From JANQIO01 sp965229625 (GTDB taxonomy: Bacteria > Pseudomonadota > Gammaproteobacteria > Pseudomonadales > Halieaceae), in NCBI GenBank assembly GCA_965229625.1, contig CBDDJJ010000001.1:1984001-2048000 (forward strand): DNA of 64,000 nucleotides, written 5' to 3'. Shown one piece after another: positions 1-10,800 of this stretch (the first letter of the stretch is position 1; every line of letters starts with the position of its first letter). The notes beneath the pieces are model-generated. The model was not told the origin of the DNA, did not search any database, and saw only the letters and a program-made list of their open reading frames with translations. A program made the position numbers and the translations under genes.

Positions 1-2
1 CC

Positions 3-767
3 CAGGCCTTCTTTAATCGCAATGTCTTCGACTATGCCGAGGACATGACTTACCTGGCGAAGTTTGAACGCACCCGCTGGTTTATCAGCCTGTTCCCGCC
101 ACGCCTGCACCCGAAGCAGTTCTATCGGGCGATACAAACCGTGTCCTCGACCATCGACAACCCGCTACAGGCACAGTACTACTCCATGCTGCCCTACCAA
201 CTCGGCGATACGGTACTCAAGTACTCGGTGCGTCCCTGTCCCGGCATGCAATTTCGCGAGGCGCTGGACCGGGAGGATAGCGACTACCTCACCGTGGAAA
301 TGCAACACAGCCTCGAGCACGGCGGGGCCTGCTTCGACTTCATGGTGCAGCCCCAGGTGCCCGGCAGCTATATGCCGATAGACGATGCGACGGCCATCTG
401 GTCGGAGGTCGATTCGCCCTTCCAGCCCATCGCGCGACTGACGCTTCCCCCGCAGACCATTGGCGGCTCAGAGCAGCGTGCGTTCTGCGAAAACCTGTCA
501 ATGAACCCCTGGCACGGCGTGGATGAGTGGCGCCCGCTGGGCAGCCTCAGCAACGCTCGCCGCCTGGTCTACAGCGCTGTTGCGAAGTTCCGGCACGACA
601 AGAACCAGGTCACGAGATTTGAACCAACCGGCTGGTGCCTGCCCAACGGTGACAGTGATTGCTCCGGGGATGAGGGCCTGATAGAAAGCCACCCGACCTG
701 GCCCCTGCCCAGGGTGTTTGATCCGCTTTATCAGCCGCTGGACGCTAGCCCGCCGCCGCAACCCTGA
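3..767 (+). CDS. Catalase-like heme protein, 3' part (gene starts before the window)
   Basis: The reading frame is open to the left edge, so only the C-terminal ~254 residues are visible; the first internal ATG is at 45. The segment resembles the catalase-like (y4iL-type) family: a central stretch on substrate-channel and beta-barrel residues, then the typical ENLSMNPWHG...RPLGSLSNARRLVY block near the end, where these proteins pack against the heme domain. The expected role is peroxide breakdown or an organic peroxidase activity. The distal His and proximal Tyr needed to judge catalysis lie upstream of, or are not identifiable in, the visible part. The gene converges on the diguanylate cyclase gene and their 3' ends overlap by 23 bases (745-767), so no room exists for a separate terminator. 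Confidence 0.7.
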   Translation, partial: QAFFNRNVFDYAEDMTYLAKFERTRWFISLFPPRLHPKQFYRAIQTVSSTIDNPLQAQYYSMLPYQLGDTVLKYSVRPCPGMQFREALDREDSDYLTVEMQHSLEHGGACFDFMVQPQVPGSYMPIDDATAIWSEVDSPFQPIARLTLPPQTIGGSEQRAFCENLSMNPWHGVDEWRPLGSLSNARRLVYSAVAKFRHDKNQVTRFEPTGWCLPNGDSDCSGDEGLIESHPTWPLPRVFDPLYQPLDASPPPQP

Positions 768-2607
768 CCTGGTCCCGGCCAGCCTCCTTGGCCTCGTACA
801 TCGCTTCATCGGCGCGCCTGAGCAGCTGCTCAATACGTTCCTCATCGGACACATGGGCCAGGCCAATACTGGTAGTAAATCCCAGCGGGCCGGAGTCCGT
901 CTCAAGGCTGATGCTGCGCACGTGGTCACGCAGGCGCTGGGCGGTTTGCTCGGCGTCTTCCGGGTAGCTGATGAACATCAGCGCAAACTCCTCCCCGCCG
1001 AGCCTGCCGAACAGGTCCCGATCGCGAATAAACCCCATCACGGCGGTCGCGAAGGCCTGTAGCGCGCGGTCACCCATCTCATGACCATATCGGTCATTGA
1101 TGGACTTGAAGTGGTCGATATCGAGCATCAGCAAGTTCAGCGGCAGCCCCTCGCGGTGACAGCGTTCGAGCATTCTCTGGCCCTGGGCAAGGAAGCTGCG
1201 GCGGTTGTCGACACCGGTGAGGGTGTCGGTCCGCGCTTCGATCTCCGCTGCGTCTTTGGCGGCTTCCAGTTCCCGGGTACGCTCCGCCACCTGGATCTCC
1301 AGCAGGGCCTTGCTTTCCTGTAGCTGCTCCATGCGTGCCTTCTCGGCCGCTTCCTTGAGGCCGCGCAGGTCCCTTATACGAATCCCCATGGCGACCAGGA
1401 TGACCGCCATTTCGCCGTAGGATGCCACTGCGGGCCAGTAGTAGTTCAGCATGTTGTGTTCGACAAAGCCCAGGTCTCGCAGCGCCTGCGTGAACAGACC
1501 GATAACGAGGAAGGTCCACGCGATCGTGAACAGGGCCGCTTCACGTGCGCCCTGGTACCAGCGCACCACGCCGGCTATCGACACCGCCGGGTACAACAGC
1601 AGCGCCAGGGTAATCGAAATCACCGACAGCGCCGTCTGTTGGGCCACAGCCACAACAATGAGGAAGATGGCATTGGCCATCTGGAACAGCAGCAGGTAAT
1701 CGAAGCGCCGCAGGTACTCACGGGTGTGCAGAAACTCCCGGGCAAAGAACAGGCCGGTGAACAGGCTCAGCGCGCCGGTAATCGACATATAGCGCCAGTG
1801 AAAGTTCTCCGTGATCAGGAACTGGTGCGCGAATCCCAGCACCGTAAACCAGACAGCGATGGAGGCCAGCGCATGCAGGGCATAGACGAAGAAGAAGCGG
1901 CTTCCGGTTGCGACGCCACTCACCGTGGCAATAAAAGCCATGACCAGCAGGCCGCCAACGATCAGGGTAATCGCTGCCAGCTCACTGGCCTGCGTCATCG
2001 CCAGCGCCCAGGGCGAGGAGATGCGCAGCTCCGGGAACACGAAACCCATCTGGTGTGAACCGTAGCGCACGTAGAATTCGGCGGTATCTTCTGGCGCTAT
2101 CGTGACCGGGACCACGAAGCGGTGGTGGAGTACGTCGCGCCGGGAGAAAGGTTCTTCAAGGGACAGGTCGACAAGCTGGCGGAAGGTCGCGTCTCCCTCC
2201 CCACGCTGGTAAGCGCGCAGGGCAATCAGCTGGTGGTCGATATACTCGAGCCGAAGCTCGATCGGCGTAGCCCCTGGATTCTCGAGCTGGAACCGGCTCC
2301 AGAATGCGCCAGGCGCCAGGCCGGTGGAGCCCCGTTCAGGCGGTGGGGCAAACTCACCAGCCTGGTAGGCTTTTATGGCATCCACCTGGGAAGCCGCCCC
2401 CGTAGGGTCGTGCCAGAGCTCGAAATAACCGCCCAGTCCTTTGCCGTCTTCGGCGCCCGTGACCACCAGGGGCTCCGCGGCAAGCGGGGCCGGGGCTGCC
2501 AGCGCTAGGAGAGCCGCCAGCGCCAAAATCAACGCCAGCTGATATGCCCGAAAGCTGCAGACCTGTGCTTTCGGCACCCTTCCCCCCAGATGTGAGACGC
2601 TTCTCAC
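745..2607 (-). CDS. Diguanylate cyclase with 7TMR-DISM sensor (GGDEF)
   Basis: A 620-residue membrane-bound enzyme predicted to make cyclic di-GMP from two GTP in response to an extracytoplasmic signal. Order: signal or first membrane segment (about 22-45), a 7TMR-DISMED2-like periplasmic sensor domain (about 48-190), seven hydrophobic helices (about 205-410), a charged coiled coil (about 412-455) and a GGDEF domain to the end. The active-site motif is GGEEF at 537-541, an accepted active variant, and an RDRD inhibitory site sits exactly five residues before it (528-531), so product feedback inhibition is likely. The start is GTG with no strong ribosome site, so the exact N-terminus is uncertain. 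It is divergent from the lipase gene (115-base gap) and convergent with the catalase-like gene. Confidence 0.92.
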   Translation of the reverse strand: MRSVSHLGGRVPKAQVCSFRAYQLALILALAALLALAAPAPLAAEPLVVTGAEDGKGLGGYFELWHDPTGAASQVDAIKAYQAGEFAPPPERGSTGLAPGAFWSRFQLENPGATPIELRLEYIDHQLIALRAYQRGEGDATFRQLVDLSLEEPFSRRDVLHHRFVVPVTIAPEDTAEFYVRYGSHQMGFVFPELRISSPWALAMTQASELAAITLIVGGLLVMAFIATVSGVATGSRFFFVYALHALASIAVWFTVLGFAHQFLITENFHWRYMSITGALSLFTGLFFAREFLHTREYLRRFDYLLLFQMANAIFLIVVAVAQQTALSVISITLALLLYPAVSIAGVVRWYQGAREAALFTIAWTFLVIGLFTQALRDLGFVEHNMLNYYWPAVASYGEMAVILVAMGIRIRDLRGLKEAAEKARMEQLQESKALLEIQVAERTRELEAAKDAAEIEARTDTLTGVDNRRSFLAQGQRMLERCHREGLPLNLLMLDIDHFKSINDRYGHEMGDRALQAFATAVMGFIRDRDLFGRLGGEEFALMFISYPEDAEQTAQRLRDHVRSISLETDSGPLGFTTSIGLAHVSDEERIEQLLRRADEAMYEAKEAGRDQVRVAAAG

Positions 2608-2722
2608 AATAACCGCTCGCAGATTCTTGCCCTGTCGTCTTATTGGAATTATTTTTACGCAACGTTAGCCGATTTCCGGGCGCCAAAAAACCCCTTCTTT
2701 TGCAGTAGAACAGGTAGTTTTT

Positions 2723-3649
2723 GTGCAGCGAATTCCGAACAGAGTCGGCCTGCCCCTGCTGGGGCTGTTGGTGGTACTAGCAAGCCTGGTTGCGTATATG
2801 ACCCAGCGTACGCCTTCCCCTGAAACACCGGACACGGTGAATTTTCGCGCCATCGACTGGTATGCCGGTCGCGCCAGAATCGCCTACCAGAGCGAACAGG
2901 AAATCCGCTCTGTCTACCCGGGAACCGTGTTCGTAGGCTCACCTGACAATACCGACGTGCTCTACTTCCTGGAGCTGGATCACGACAAGCGCCAGCAGGT
3001 AGTGACGGTTCGCGGCACCGACAACCTGGAAAATGCACTGCAGGATGCGGAATACCTGAGAGCCAAAGACAGTCGCCTCGGGATCGCCGTCCACCGGGGG
3101 TTTGATAAAGACACGCGTGCCATCTATGCCGACCTCAAGCCCCGGCTCAAGCCTGACTACGAGGTGATAGTGACCGGGCACTCCCTGGGTGCAGCCATCA
3201 GCACCCTGCTCATGATGTACCTGCAGCGAGATGGCTTCGCGCTGGGCCTGTCGGTCAACTTCGGCCAGCCCAAGCTCACCAACCAGGCCGGTGCCCAGGC
3301 GTTTGAATCACTGCCACTGCTGCGAGTGGTGGACGGCAAGGATGTCGTACCGCTGTTGCCGGCGGACACCCTGCTGGATTCCATTGGTGGCCGGTATACG
3401 CACCTGGGGCGGGAAGTCATCTTGCTGGATGGCCCATACTACGTCTACCTGGACCGCGTCGAGGCGGAACAGGATTCCAAGGGTTCATTCTGGCACGACC
3501 TCGGCCAGGAGAGTCTCGTCGCGCATAAGGTGGATCGCTACGTTGCGCGGGTGGCAGAGAAAGTCTCCGGCAGCCAGGAGGTGGATTTCAAGCTGCGCGA
3601 CAGGTACCTCACGTCCGGTGCCGACGCAGCCGCCCCTGCCTCAGACTAG
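2723..3649 (+). CDS. Class 3 (alpha/beta-hydrolase) lipase, membrane-anchored or exported
   Basis: A 308-residue class 3 lipase. An N-terminal hydrophobic stretch (about 8-27) suggests a signal anchor or signal peptide, placing the enzyme in the periplasm or on the membrane. The nucleophile elbow GHSLG gives Ser154. Asp207 in the DGKDVVPLLP segment and His227 in the YTHLG segment are well placed to complete the triad, and the RGT motif (98-100) before it is typical of oxyanion-side residues in this family. The start is GTG; there is little upstream ribosome-site signal. Substrate cannot be read from the sequence. It is distinct from the second class 3 lipase at 59265-60518, which lacks a signal and sits beside T6SS genes. 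Confidence 0.85.
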   Translation: MQRIPNRVGLPLLGLLVVLASLVAYMTQRTPSPETPDTVNFRAIDWYAGRARIAYQSEQEIRSVYPGTVFVGSPDNTDVLYFLELDHDKRQQVVTVRGTDNLENALQDAEYLRAKDSRLGIAVHRGFDKDTRAIYADLKPRLKPDYEVIVTGHSLGAAISTLLMMYLQRDGFALGLSVNFGQPKLTNQAGAQAFESLPLLRVVDGKDVVPLLPADTLLDSIGGRYTHLGREVILLDGPYYVYLDRVEAEQDSKGSFWHDLGQESLVAHKVDRYVARVAEKVSGSQEVDFKLRDRYLTSGADAAAPASD

Positions 3650-3730
3650 CTCGACTGCAGTAACGCAGGTGGACGGCAAACGCCTGTATCACTAACGTAT
3701 ACTGACGCTTCCGCTGCACATGGAAGCCCT

Positions 3731-5200
3731 ATGAAAAAGCTGCTTGTTATTGTCCTCGCCCTGGGCGCGCTGGTGGCCCTGATGCTGGTTCGTGCGCATA
3801 CCGAATTCCCGGATCGCCAGCTCCACGGCGTTGAACCGCTCCCAGAGTTACCCGTGAACGCCGAGGCCATGGCGGCTCGCCTGGCGGAGTCGCTCCGTAT
3901 ACCTACCATCTCACACGACGATCGCAGCAACTTCGACGCGGAGGCCTTCCTGGCATTCCACCAACTGCTGGAGGAGCGCTTCCCGCAGGTACATGAGGCC
4001 GCCACGCGCCAGCTCATTAACCAGTACAGCCTGGTATACAAGATTGAGGGGCAGCGGGCTGATCTCAAGCCGGCCCTGTTTATGGGCCATATGGATGTAG
4101 TGCCAGTGGATCCCGCCACCGCGGACGACTGGACCTTCCCGCCATTCAGCGGCGAGATTGCAGATGGCGTGATCTGGGGCCGGGGGGCGATGGACGACAA
4201 GCTCACCGTGCTGGCCCTGATGGAAGCCATGGAGATGCTACTCGCTGCAGGTGAAACCCCGGCTCGCACCGTGTATTTCGCGTTCGGACATGACGAAGAA
4301 GTCGGCGGCAAGGAAGGTGCCGGGGAGGCCGCCCGCTACTTCAGGGACCAGGGCGTGAGCTTTGAGTTTGTGCTGGATGAAGGCGGTGCGGTCACGGAGG
4401 GTATGGTTCCCGGCGTCGCCGCACCGGTGGCAATGATCGGTATTGCCGAGAAGGGCTACGTCAACCTGCACCTCGATGTTGATGCGCCTGGCGGCCACTC
4501 ATCTCAACCCCCGAGGCACACGGCGGCGGGCATTCTTGCCGCCGCCATCGTCAAGGTAGAAGACCATCCTTTTCCGGCGGACCTGTCGGCGATGGCACCG
4601 AATTTCGCCTACCTGGGCCACTACTTCCCGCTACCCACCCGGGTGGCCCTCGCCAACACCTGGCTGCTGTCGCCGCTGGTCGAGCAGACGCTGCTTGCGA
4701 GCCGCACATCGGCCGCCAGCATACGCACGACCACCGCGGTCACCATGCTGGAGGGCAGCTCGAAATCCAACATCCTGCCCACCCGCGCCAGCGCTGTGGT
4801 GAACTTCCGCATCCTGCCCGGCGACAGCGTGGCGAGCGTCAAGCAGCATATCGAGTCAGCCATTGATGACGAGCGCGTGTCGGTGACTGTACATATGGCA
4901 AATGAGCCCTCGCCGGTATCGTCGACAGAGAGTTTCGGCTTCAAACTGCTGGAGCGAACCATCCGTGCCAGCGACAGTGAGGTACTGGTGACTCCCTACC
5001 TGGTACAGGGAGGCACCGACGCCAAGCATTTCGTGGAACTGTCCGACAGCGTTTACCGCTTCATGATGTTCAGGGCGAACCCCACCAGCATGAAACGCGT
5101 CCACGGCGTGGATGAGCAGATCTCCGTCGAGCATTATGTCGAGGCCGTGCGCTTCTATCATGCCCTGCTGAGCTCACTGGCCCCCGCTGACCTGAACTAG
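3731..5200 (+). CDS. M20-family zinc metallopeptidase / carboxypeptidase
   Basis: A 489-residue M20 peptidase of the carboxypeptidase S / PM20D1-like group, which hydrolyses peptide or N-acyl-amino-acid bonds using two zinc ions. The metal ligands are visible: His120 and Asp122 in GHMDVVPVDP, the bridging Asp155 in the RGAMDDK motif, and the Glu189-Glu190 pair in GHDEEVGG. The dimerisation domain follows (about 240-400, with the GGHSSQPP loop) and the C-terminal His ligand region is in the TDAKHF segment. An N-terminal hydrophobic helix (about 3-20) suggests membrane anchoring or export. It follows the lipase gene by 81 bases on the same strand and may be co-transcribed. Its last four bases overlap the 3' end of the convergent AlgJ-like gene. 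Confidence 0.9.
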   Translation: MKKLLVIVLALGALVALMLVRAHTEFPDRQLHGVEPLPELPVNAEAMAARLAESLRIPTISHDDRSNFDAEAFLAFHQLLEERFPQVHEAATRQLINQYSLVYKIEGQRADLKPALFMGHMDVVPVDPATADDWTFPPFSGEIADGVIWGRGAMDDKLTVLALMEAMEMLLAAGETPARTVYFAFGHDEEVGGKEGAGEAARYFRDQGVSFEFVLDEGGAVTEGMVPGVAAPVAMIGIAEKGYVNLHLDVDAPGGHSSQPPRHTAAGILAAAIVKVEDHPFPADLSAMAPNFAYLGHYFPLPTRVALANTWLLSPLVEQTLLASRTSAASIRTTTAVTMLEGSSKSNILPTRASAVVNFRILPGDSVASVKQHIESAIDDERVSVTVHMANEPSPVSSTESFGFKLLERTIRASDSEVLVTPYLVQGGTDAKHFVELSDSVYRFMMFRANPTSMKRVHGVDEQISVEHYVEAVRFYHALLSSLAPADLN

Positions 5201-6276
5201 CAGGAATAGCGGCTGCCGGCAGGTGCTTCTGCTGCCAGGTAGTCACAAATAGCATCGACAGCGAGATCAACCCCCAGTGGGGTCCAGTGCGTGTCGTAGC
5301 GCTGGAAGATTTCCTGCTCCCGGTGGTCCAGGAAAAGGTCCAGCAGCGGGATGGATTCGACGCCTCGCCGCTCGAGTTCCGCCTGCAGGCTGGCCAGGTA
5401 GCGACGCTGCTGGGTGGACACCTGCTCCGAATACAGCGTTTGTTCAAAGGGCACACCCACAAACAGATAGCGAATGCCCAACCTGCGCAGGCGCTCGCTG
5501 CGCGCCTGGATAGCGTCGGCAGCACTCAACATGGACTGCCGGGTATGCCGATAGGGCATGTAGCGACGCTCGCGTTCACCGGTGACCAGCACCAGCAGGT
5601 CGCGAGACAGTCGCTGCAGGCCCCGTCCGGCGATATGCAGCAGCAGGTAGCGCTGGGGAGCAACCTCCCGCAGGGCTTCCCAACGATCGAACTCATTGCT
5701 GACCCGGGGCCGGTAGGGTTCGTTGGCCCGGTAGCCATAGTCAGCAAACACGCTACCCGCCACCAGCGGCTCTCCCCGCACGTCGATTACAATCTCGGCA
5801 TCCGCAAGCTCGGGTTTTTTCAGGGTATTGAACAGGGCAGACCGGCCTCCATTAAACACCGGCACGTCGAGCTTCTGCGCCAGCCGCCAGGGGAGTGTTT
5901 CGCTATCACTCAAGCCGCTGCCAAACACCAACGAATCCCCCGAAACGACGATTGGATAACTGTCGCTGGCCAGGGGTACCGAGCGATAGCCCTCTGCATC
6001 GGCGGTCACGTCGGTATAGTGCCGGCCCTGGTAGAAGAAAAGGTTCTGGCGACTCAGGTCAGCAGACTGCTCCCGGTGCCAACTGGTGTCGTAGGCCTCG
6101 AAGCGGTAGGCCAGTTCGTAGAAATACTCCCAGGGGCGATAGTAGAAGACTCGCGGCTCCCAGAGGAAAGCCAGCACACCGGCGGCGTTTACCAGCGCCA
6201 CCAAGCCCAACAGGCCAAGGAACACCCGGAGGTAACGGCGCTCGCTGGTCTCGGCTGTCTCTGCTGATTCGCTCAT
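5197..6276 (-). CDS. AlgJ/AlgX-like SGNH-type O-acetyltransferase partner
   Basis: A 359-residue protein with one N-terminal membrane helix (about 17-38) and a periplasmic SGNH-like domain. The GDS motif at 113-115 supplies the candidate nucleophile Ser115, and the DTHW motif near the C-terminus supplies Asp328 and His330, matching the AlgX/AlgJ arrangement. Such proteins take acyl groups delivered across the inner membrane by an MBOAT partner and transfer them to an exopolysaccharide. The MBOAT gene lies immediately upstream, only three bases away, so the pair is almost certainly translated from one mRNA. The acceptor cannot be told from sequence; no polysaccharide synthase is in the window, so the giant exoprotein upstream or an unlinked glycan are both possible. 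Confidence 0.8.
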   Translation of the reverse strand: MSESAETAETSERRYLRVFLGLLGLVALVNAAGVLAFLWEPRVFYYRPWEYFYELAYRFEAYDTSWHREQSADLSRQNLFFYQGRHYTDVTADAEGYRSVPLASDSYPIVVSGDSLVFGSGLSDSETLPWRLAQKLDVPVFNGGRSALFNTLKKPELADAEIVIDVRGEPLVAGSVFADYGYRANEPYRPRVSNEFDRWEALREVAPQRYLLLHIAGRGLQRLSRDLLVLVTGERERRYMPYRHTRQSMLSAADAIQARSERLRRLGIRYLFVGVPFEQTLYSEQVSTQQRRYLASLQAELERRGVESIPLLDLFLDHREQEIFQRYDTHWTPLGVDLAVDAICDYLAAEAPAGSRYSC

Positions 6277-6279
6277 GGT

Positions 6280-7827
6280 CTAGAACTGGAAGTAGATGAA
6301 TTCCTGAACGTCCGCTGCCATATGGTGCAGCACGACAAGTAGTAGTAAAACCATGGCCGTCGCCCAGCGCCAGTCCGGCTGCCAGAGCAAAGCCGTGCCC
6401 CGGTAGCGGTAGAGCCGTCCCGGGTAGAACTTCGTCGCGGCCATGCCGCGCCCCATGATCTGGTACACGTTCGGCAGTGCCAGCACCATCACCAGTGTCC
6501 AGGCGATCATTGCGAGTCCCTGGCCATAGAACAGCAGGAACTTGAACAGTCCGCCCTGGGACAGGCTGCTGAGCAGGAACTGCGACATGGCAAAACCGTT
6601 GAAACCGAACATGCCCTGCAGCATCGCCGAGGCGCTGCTGATGGTCTCAGCCTTGAAAAACACCGCGGCGGCGCAGAATGCATTGAAGGTGAGAAAATGC
6701 GAAAACAGTCGCCAGGCCCGGTAGCCGCCCAGCTGCCAGCCCAGGCGCTGGCAAACAGTGATCCACAGGTGGTTGACTACCAGGAACAGCCCGTTGAGCC
6801 CGCCCCAGATCACAAAGGTCCACGACGCACCATGCCAGAGTCCGCCCAGCAGCATGGTAATCAGGGTATTGGACTGTCGCCGCCAGGCCCCATGCCTGGC
6901 ACCGCCCAGGGGCTTGAATATGTAGTTGCGCAGGAAGCGTGTCAGCGTGATATGCCAGCCCTGCCATAGCTCGATGATGTTGCGAGCCTTCATGGGCGAC
7001 AGGAAGTTGATGGGCAGGTGGATACCAAACATCCGGGCCAGGCCCAGGGCCATGTCCGAATAGGCCGAAAAGTCGAAGTACACACCCAGCGTGAACGCAA
7101 TGGCTGCAATCCACCCAGGCAGGAAGTAGACCGTGCCGCCCTGCTCCGCCAGGGCGAAGGTGGGTGCCGCGTAGTCCCCAAGGCTGTCAGCCATGATCAC
7201 TTTCTTGAACAGGCCCAGCACCAGCAACGCGCTGCCGACCGCCAGGTTGCTGTGACTGAAGCGCATTGCCGCGGCTTCCTTGAACTGGGGCAACATCTCC
7301 TTGTGATGGACGATCGGTCCAGCCAACAGCTGCGGGAAGAAGGTCACGAACAGGCAGTAGTGAAGGAAACTGTGCTCCTTCACAATGCCCTTCCAGGTGT
7401 CGACGATATAAGTGATCTGCTGGAAAGTAAAAAAGGAAATAGCCAGCGGCAGCACGATCATTTCCAGGGTAAACGATGTACCGATGGCCTGATTCAGCGA
7501 ATCCACGAAGAAATTCGCGTACTTGAAGTAACCCAGCAGGGTGAGGTTGAACACCACACCGAGGATCATCAATCCGCGCCTTGGCAACGCGTTCGCTTGC
7601 CGGTTGAGTGCCATACCCAGGGTGAAGTTGATCGTGATAGAGGCGCCGAGCAGCCAGAGGTACACCGGGTTCCACCAGCCGTAGAAAAACAGCGACATAC
7701 CGACCAGGTAGAGCATGGCCATGCGCTGCCAGCCGCGCCCGGCAAGCAGGTAGCAACCGACCAGGGCCAGTGGCAGGAAAACAAACAGGAAAATGTAGGA
7801 ATTAAAGAGCATGAAGTGGGCTAGCAC
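6280..7827 (-). CDS. MBOAT-family membrane O-acyltransferase (AlgI-like)
   Basis: A 515-residue polytopic inner-membrane protein of the MBOAT family, AlgI branch. It is expected to carry acyl (usually acetyl) groups across the membrane for a periplasmic transferase. About ten hydrophobic helices span the length. The hallmark residues are present: WHITL with His292 and the invariant His332 in GGLWHGASW. The GTG at 7827 is three bases from an AAGGAG sequence; the ATG at 7812 gives the more usual family N-terminus (MLFNSYIFLFVFLP), so either start is possible. It lies 41 bases after the stop of the giant TpsA gene and directly precedes the AlgJ-like partner, implying a transcription unit tpsB-tpsA-MBOAT-algJ-like. 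Confidence 0.9.
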   Translation of the reverse strand: MLAHFMLFNSYIFLFVFLPLALVGCYLLAGRGWQRMAMLYLVGMSLFFYGWWNPVYLWLLGASITINFTLGMALNRQANALPRRGLMILGVVFNLTLLGYFKYANFFVDSLNQAIGTSFTLEMIVLPLAISFFTFQQITYIVDTWKGIVKEHSFLHYCLFVTFFPQLLAGPIVHHKEMLPQFKEAAAMRFSHSNLAVGSALLVLGLFKKVIMADSLGDYAAPTFALAEQGGTVYFLPGWIAAIAFTLGVYFDFSAYSDMALGLARMFGIHLPINFLSPMKARNIIELWQGWHITLTRFLRNYIFKPLGGARHGAWRRQSNTLITMLLGGLWHGASWTFVIWGGLNGLFLVVNHLWITVCQRLGWQLGGYRAWRLFSHFLTFNAFCAAAVFFKAETISSASAMLQGMFGFNGFAMSQFLLSSLSQGGLFKFLLFYGQGLAMIAWTLVMVLALPNVYQIMGRGMAATKFYPGRLYRYRGTALLWQPDWRWATAMVLLLLVVLHHMAADVQEFIYFQF

Positions 7828-7868
7828 CGGCTCCTTGTGGAGGGTTCTCTGGAACCAGTGCTCATGGG

Positions 7869-10800
7869 CTACTGGGTCAGGTCAAGTGAACGACCCAGCG
7901 CATTGATCAGGTCTGATTCGAGGTTGATTTCCACCGCGGCATCACGCGCCACCGAAGAGCGGCCGGCGGAGAAGATACCGATTTCATCGAATACCGACAG
8001 GCTGGTTGTCTCTTCAACCTCAAGCTGCACTACCGGCTCTTCGGTGATTCTCACACTGACGAGTCCGTTCACCTGAGAGCCGCCTGCCACGTCAACGGAG
8101 AACGTACCGCCCACCGTCAACTGCGCCGTCTGATTGACCAGATCAATGATAGAACGGTTCTCCATCAGCAGGTTGGAGCGAACTGTGACGTTGCCGTCTG
8201 ACAGCAGGGTAAGCGAATCGCTTCCGCTGGGGCCCAGCATATTCAGGTCACCCCGTATGTTGACATCCTGACGGGAGAACACCTGGCCACTGCCGGACAA
8301 GATCAGGTCGCCCTGCAGGTCGAGCTGGAAGTTCTCAATGCCGGTATAGGCCAGCTGCGGCTGCCCGCCCGCAAAGCCGAGAATACCATCGCTGGCGGAC
8401 GCCACCTGGATTTCCAGGTTCGAGCCCGAGCCACTGGCCTGGTCGGTCTGCACAATGACAATCAGGTCCTCTTCCTCATCATCGAGCCCGTTCACGGTTC
8501 CCACGGGCATGAAGTTCATCAGCACGAAAGTGTCGCTACCGATAGTGCCCACGAAGTTCTCAATGCTGCCGAACCTGGCGACAAGCTCCAGGCTGCCACC
8601 GCTACTCTGGGCGGCGAAGCCGGAATCATTGCCGTCGAACTCGTAGTAGTTGGCCCCGAGCAGCGTATCACTGTCCACGGCGCCACCCGGTGAGCCGGAG
8701 ATCGTGCCATCGAGGCTGCCGTTACTCAGGTCGAAACTGTCATCGCCCGCCGTGCCGACGATGTTCTCAATGCCAGAGAAGCTGAAGAAGTCGTTTGCGG
8801 TACCGCTGTTGCGCCCGTCCAGCACCACCTGTGAGCCGCCGATCAACTGGTCGTCGGCGCCACTACTCCCTATCAGCAGGGAAATCAGGGAGAAGCTGAT
8901 CTGGTCGTCCGCCGTGCCCTGCGTGCCATCGAGTCGGTACAGGCTGGCGCCCGCCAGCTGGCTGTCGCCTGCTTCCGTGCCGACCAGGACCTCAATGTTT
9001 TCAAACCGGGAACCGTCCGCGCTACCACCACGCGTGGTGCCCGACTCAAGCGTGAAGCTGTTGAAGTTCACAAGGCTATCCCCGGCTTCCCCTTCACCCA
9101 GCGCGTCGATGGAGCCATTGACCACACCCTCGCCCTGGCGGGTAAAACTGTCATCCCCCTCGGTGCCTACCAGCTGACCGAAGCCGCTGAAGGCAATCCC
9201 ATTGGCCACACCCGCGTTGGTGCCGTTGAGCAGGAACTCGCTACCGTCACCCTGTGCGGTGATAGTTCCTCCACTGCCTGCCGGATCAGCCACTGCTCCG
9301 GTGCTATCCAGCAGCTCGATGTTGGTGAAGCTGGTGCCAGCGTCAGCGCTGCCATTACCCTGCTGGTCCAGGGCCACCGCTGCCACGCCAACCAGGCTGT
9401 CCCCGACGCCGGTATCGGCCTGTCCAAGGCCGTCTATCGAGCCAGACAGGTCACCCTGAGCGAGATTGAACGTATCGTTTCCAGCCGTACCCACCAGGTT
9501 CTCGATATTGGAGAATTGGCGCCCGTCGGCGGTTCCGCCATCCTGGGCCAGCAACTGGTAGTCACTTGCACCCTGCAGGGTATCCGCGCCCCCCGCGCCG
9601 TCGACACCGTCCACCCCCAGCACGGTGACTTCGAACTGGGCGCCGTCCACCAGCACCTCACCACCGGACAGCGTGTACGTCTCCGGCGCGTCACTGCCGG
9701 TGAGGTCACCGGTCTGGGTCACCGTGGCTACACCCTGGACCTGGACGCCGTCTGCCGTGACGAACCCGGCCTCCTGCAGGACGATGCCGGCGTTGTTGTT
9801 GTCCAGCGTGTCGCGGCCGCCGCCACCGAGCAAGACCGCGACTGCGGAAAACACGGTGGTTCCCTGGGTGTCGGCGGTGGCATCGCTGCCCGACAGGACA
9901 AAATTCTCATCGCCGGTATGGCCAGTCAGCTGATTGACGTTGAGAACACTGGCGATGTTCTGCATCACCACGTTGCTCGCGCCGACCGAGAAGTCCGCGG
10001 CGAGCAACTGAACGCCCGCCCCCGCGGCATCAATACTGGCGGCGTTTGCCAGGCTGGTGACACCGTTGAAAAGCAACTGGGGCAGCGGCGCCAGCACCAG
10101 GATTCCATTGCTGCCCGATATCTGTACCGTCTCCTGCCCGGTACCGGCCAGGCTGCCGGTAGACTGGATAAGCTCTGTACCGGAAACGTTGACAAGACCG
10201 CCCTGCACCTGGAACTCACCTGGGCCGGTGATGACTGCGCCACTGCCGTCATTGATCAGCTGGTCATTGTCGCCCTCGCCGCCCAGCAGCAGATCGGCCC
10301 GCCCCGCACCGCTGGACAGATCAAATGTGTCGTCACCTGCACCGGCATCGATCTGGAGAATCGATCCACTCGCCAGCACAAAGCTATCCTCACCGTCGGT
10401 GCCGACCAGGTTCTCGGCATTGGCGAAAGCGCTATCGTTTGCCGTGCCGGCGCCATCGCCGGTGACCGTGGCCGAGCTGACACTTTCCAGGCTATCCACG
10501 CCATCGCCGGCATCCAGTGTGCCGGTAACGAGCGCGCCGTTCATGAGGAACCTGTCGTCGCCTTCAAGGCCGGCGAGATCCACAATGGTGCCTGCTGACA
10601 GGGTGAAGGTATCGGCCTCCGCGGTACCCGTGAGCACCTCTACTTCACTAAAGGCGACGCCGTCGGCCGTGCCCGCGAAATCTGCCGTTACCTCGAAGGC
10701 GCTGGCACCCGCTACCTCGTCAGTGCCTTCGCCACCAATCAGGCCTGCACCGGTAATCACGCCGCCGTTGAGGGTGAAGAAGTCATCACCTTCCAGACCA

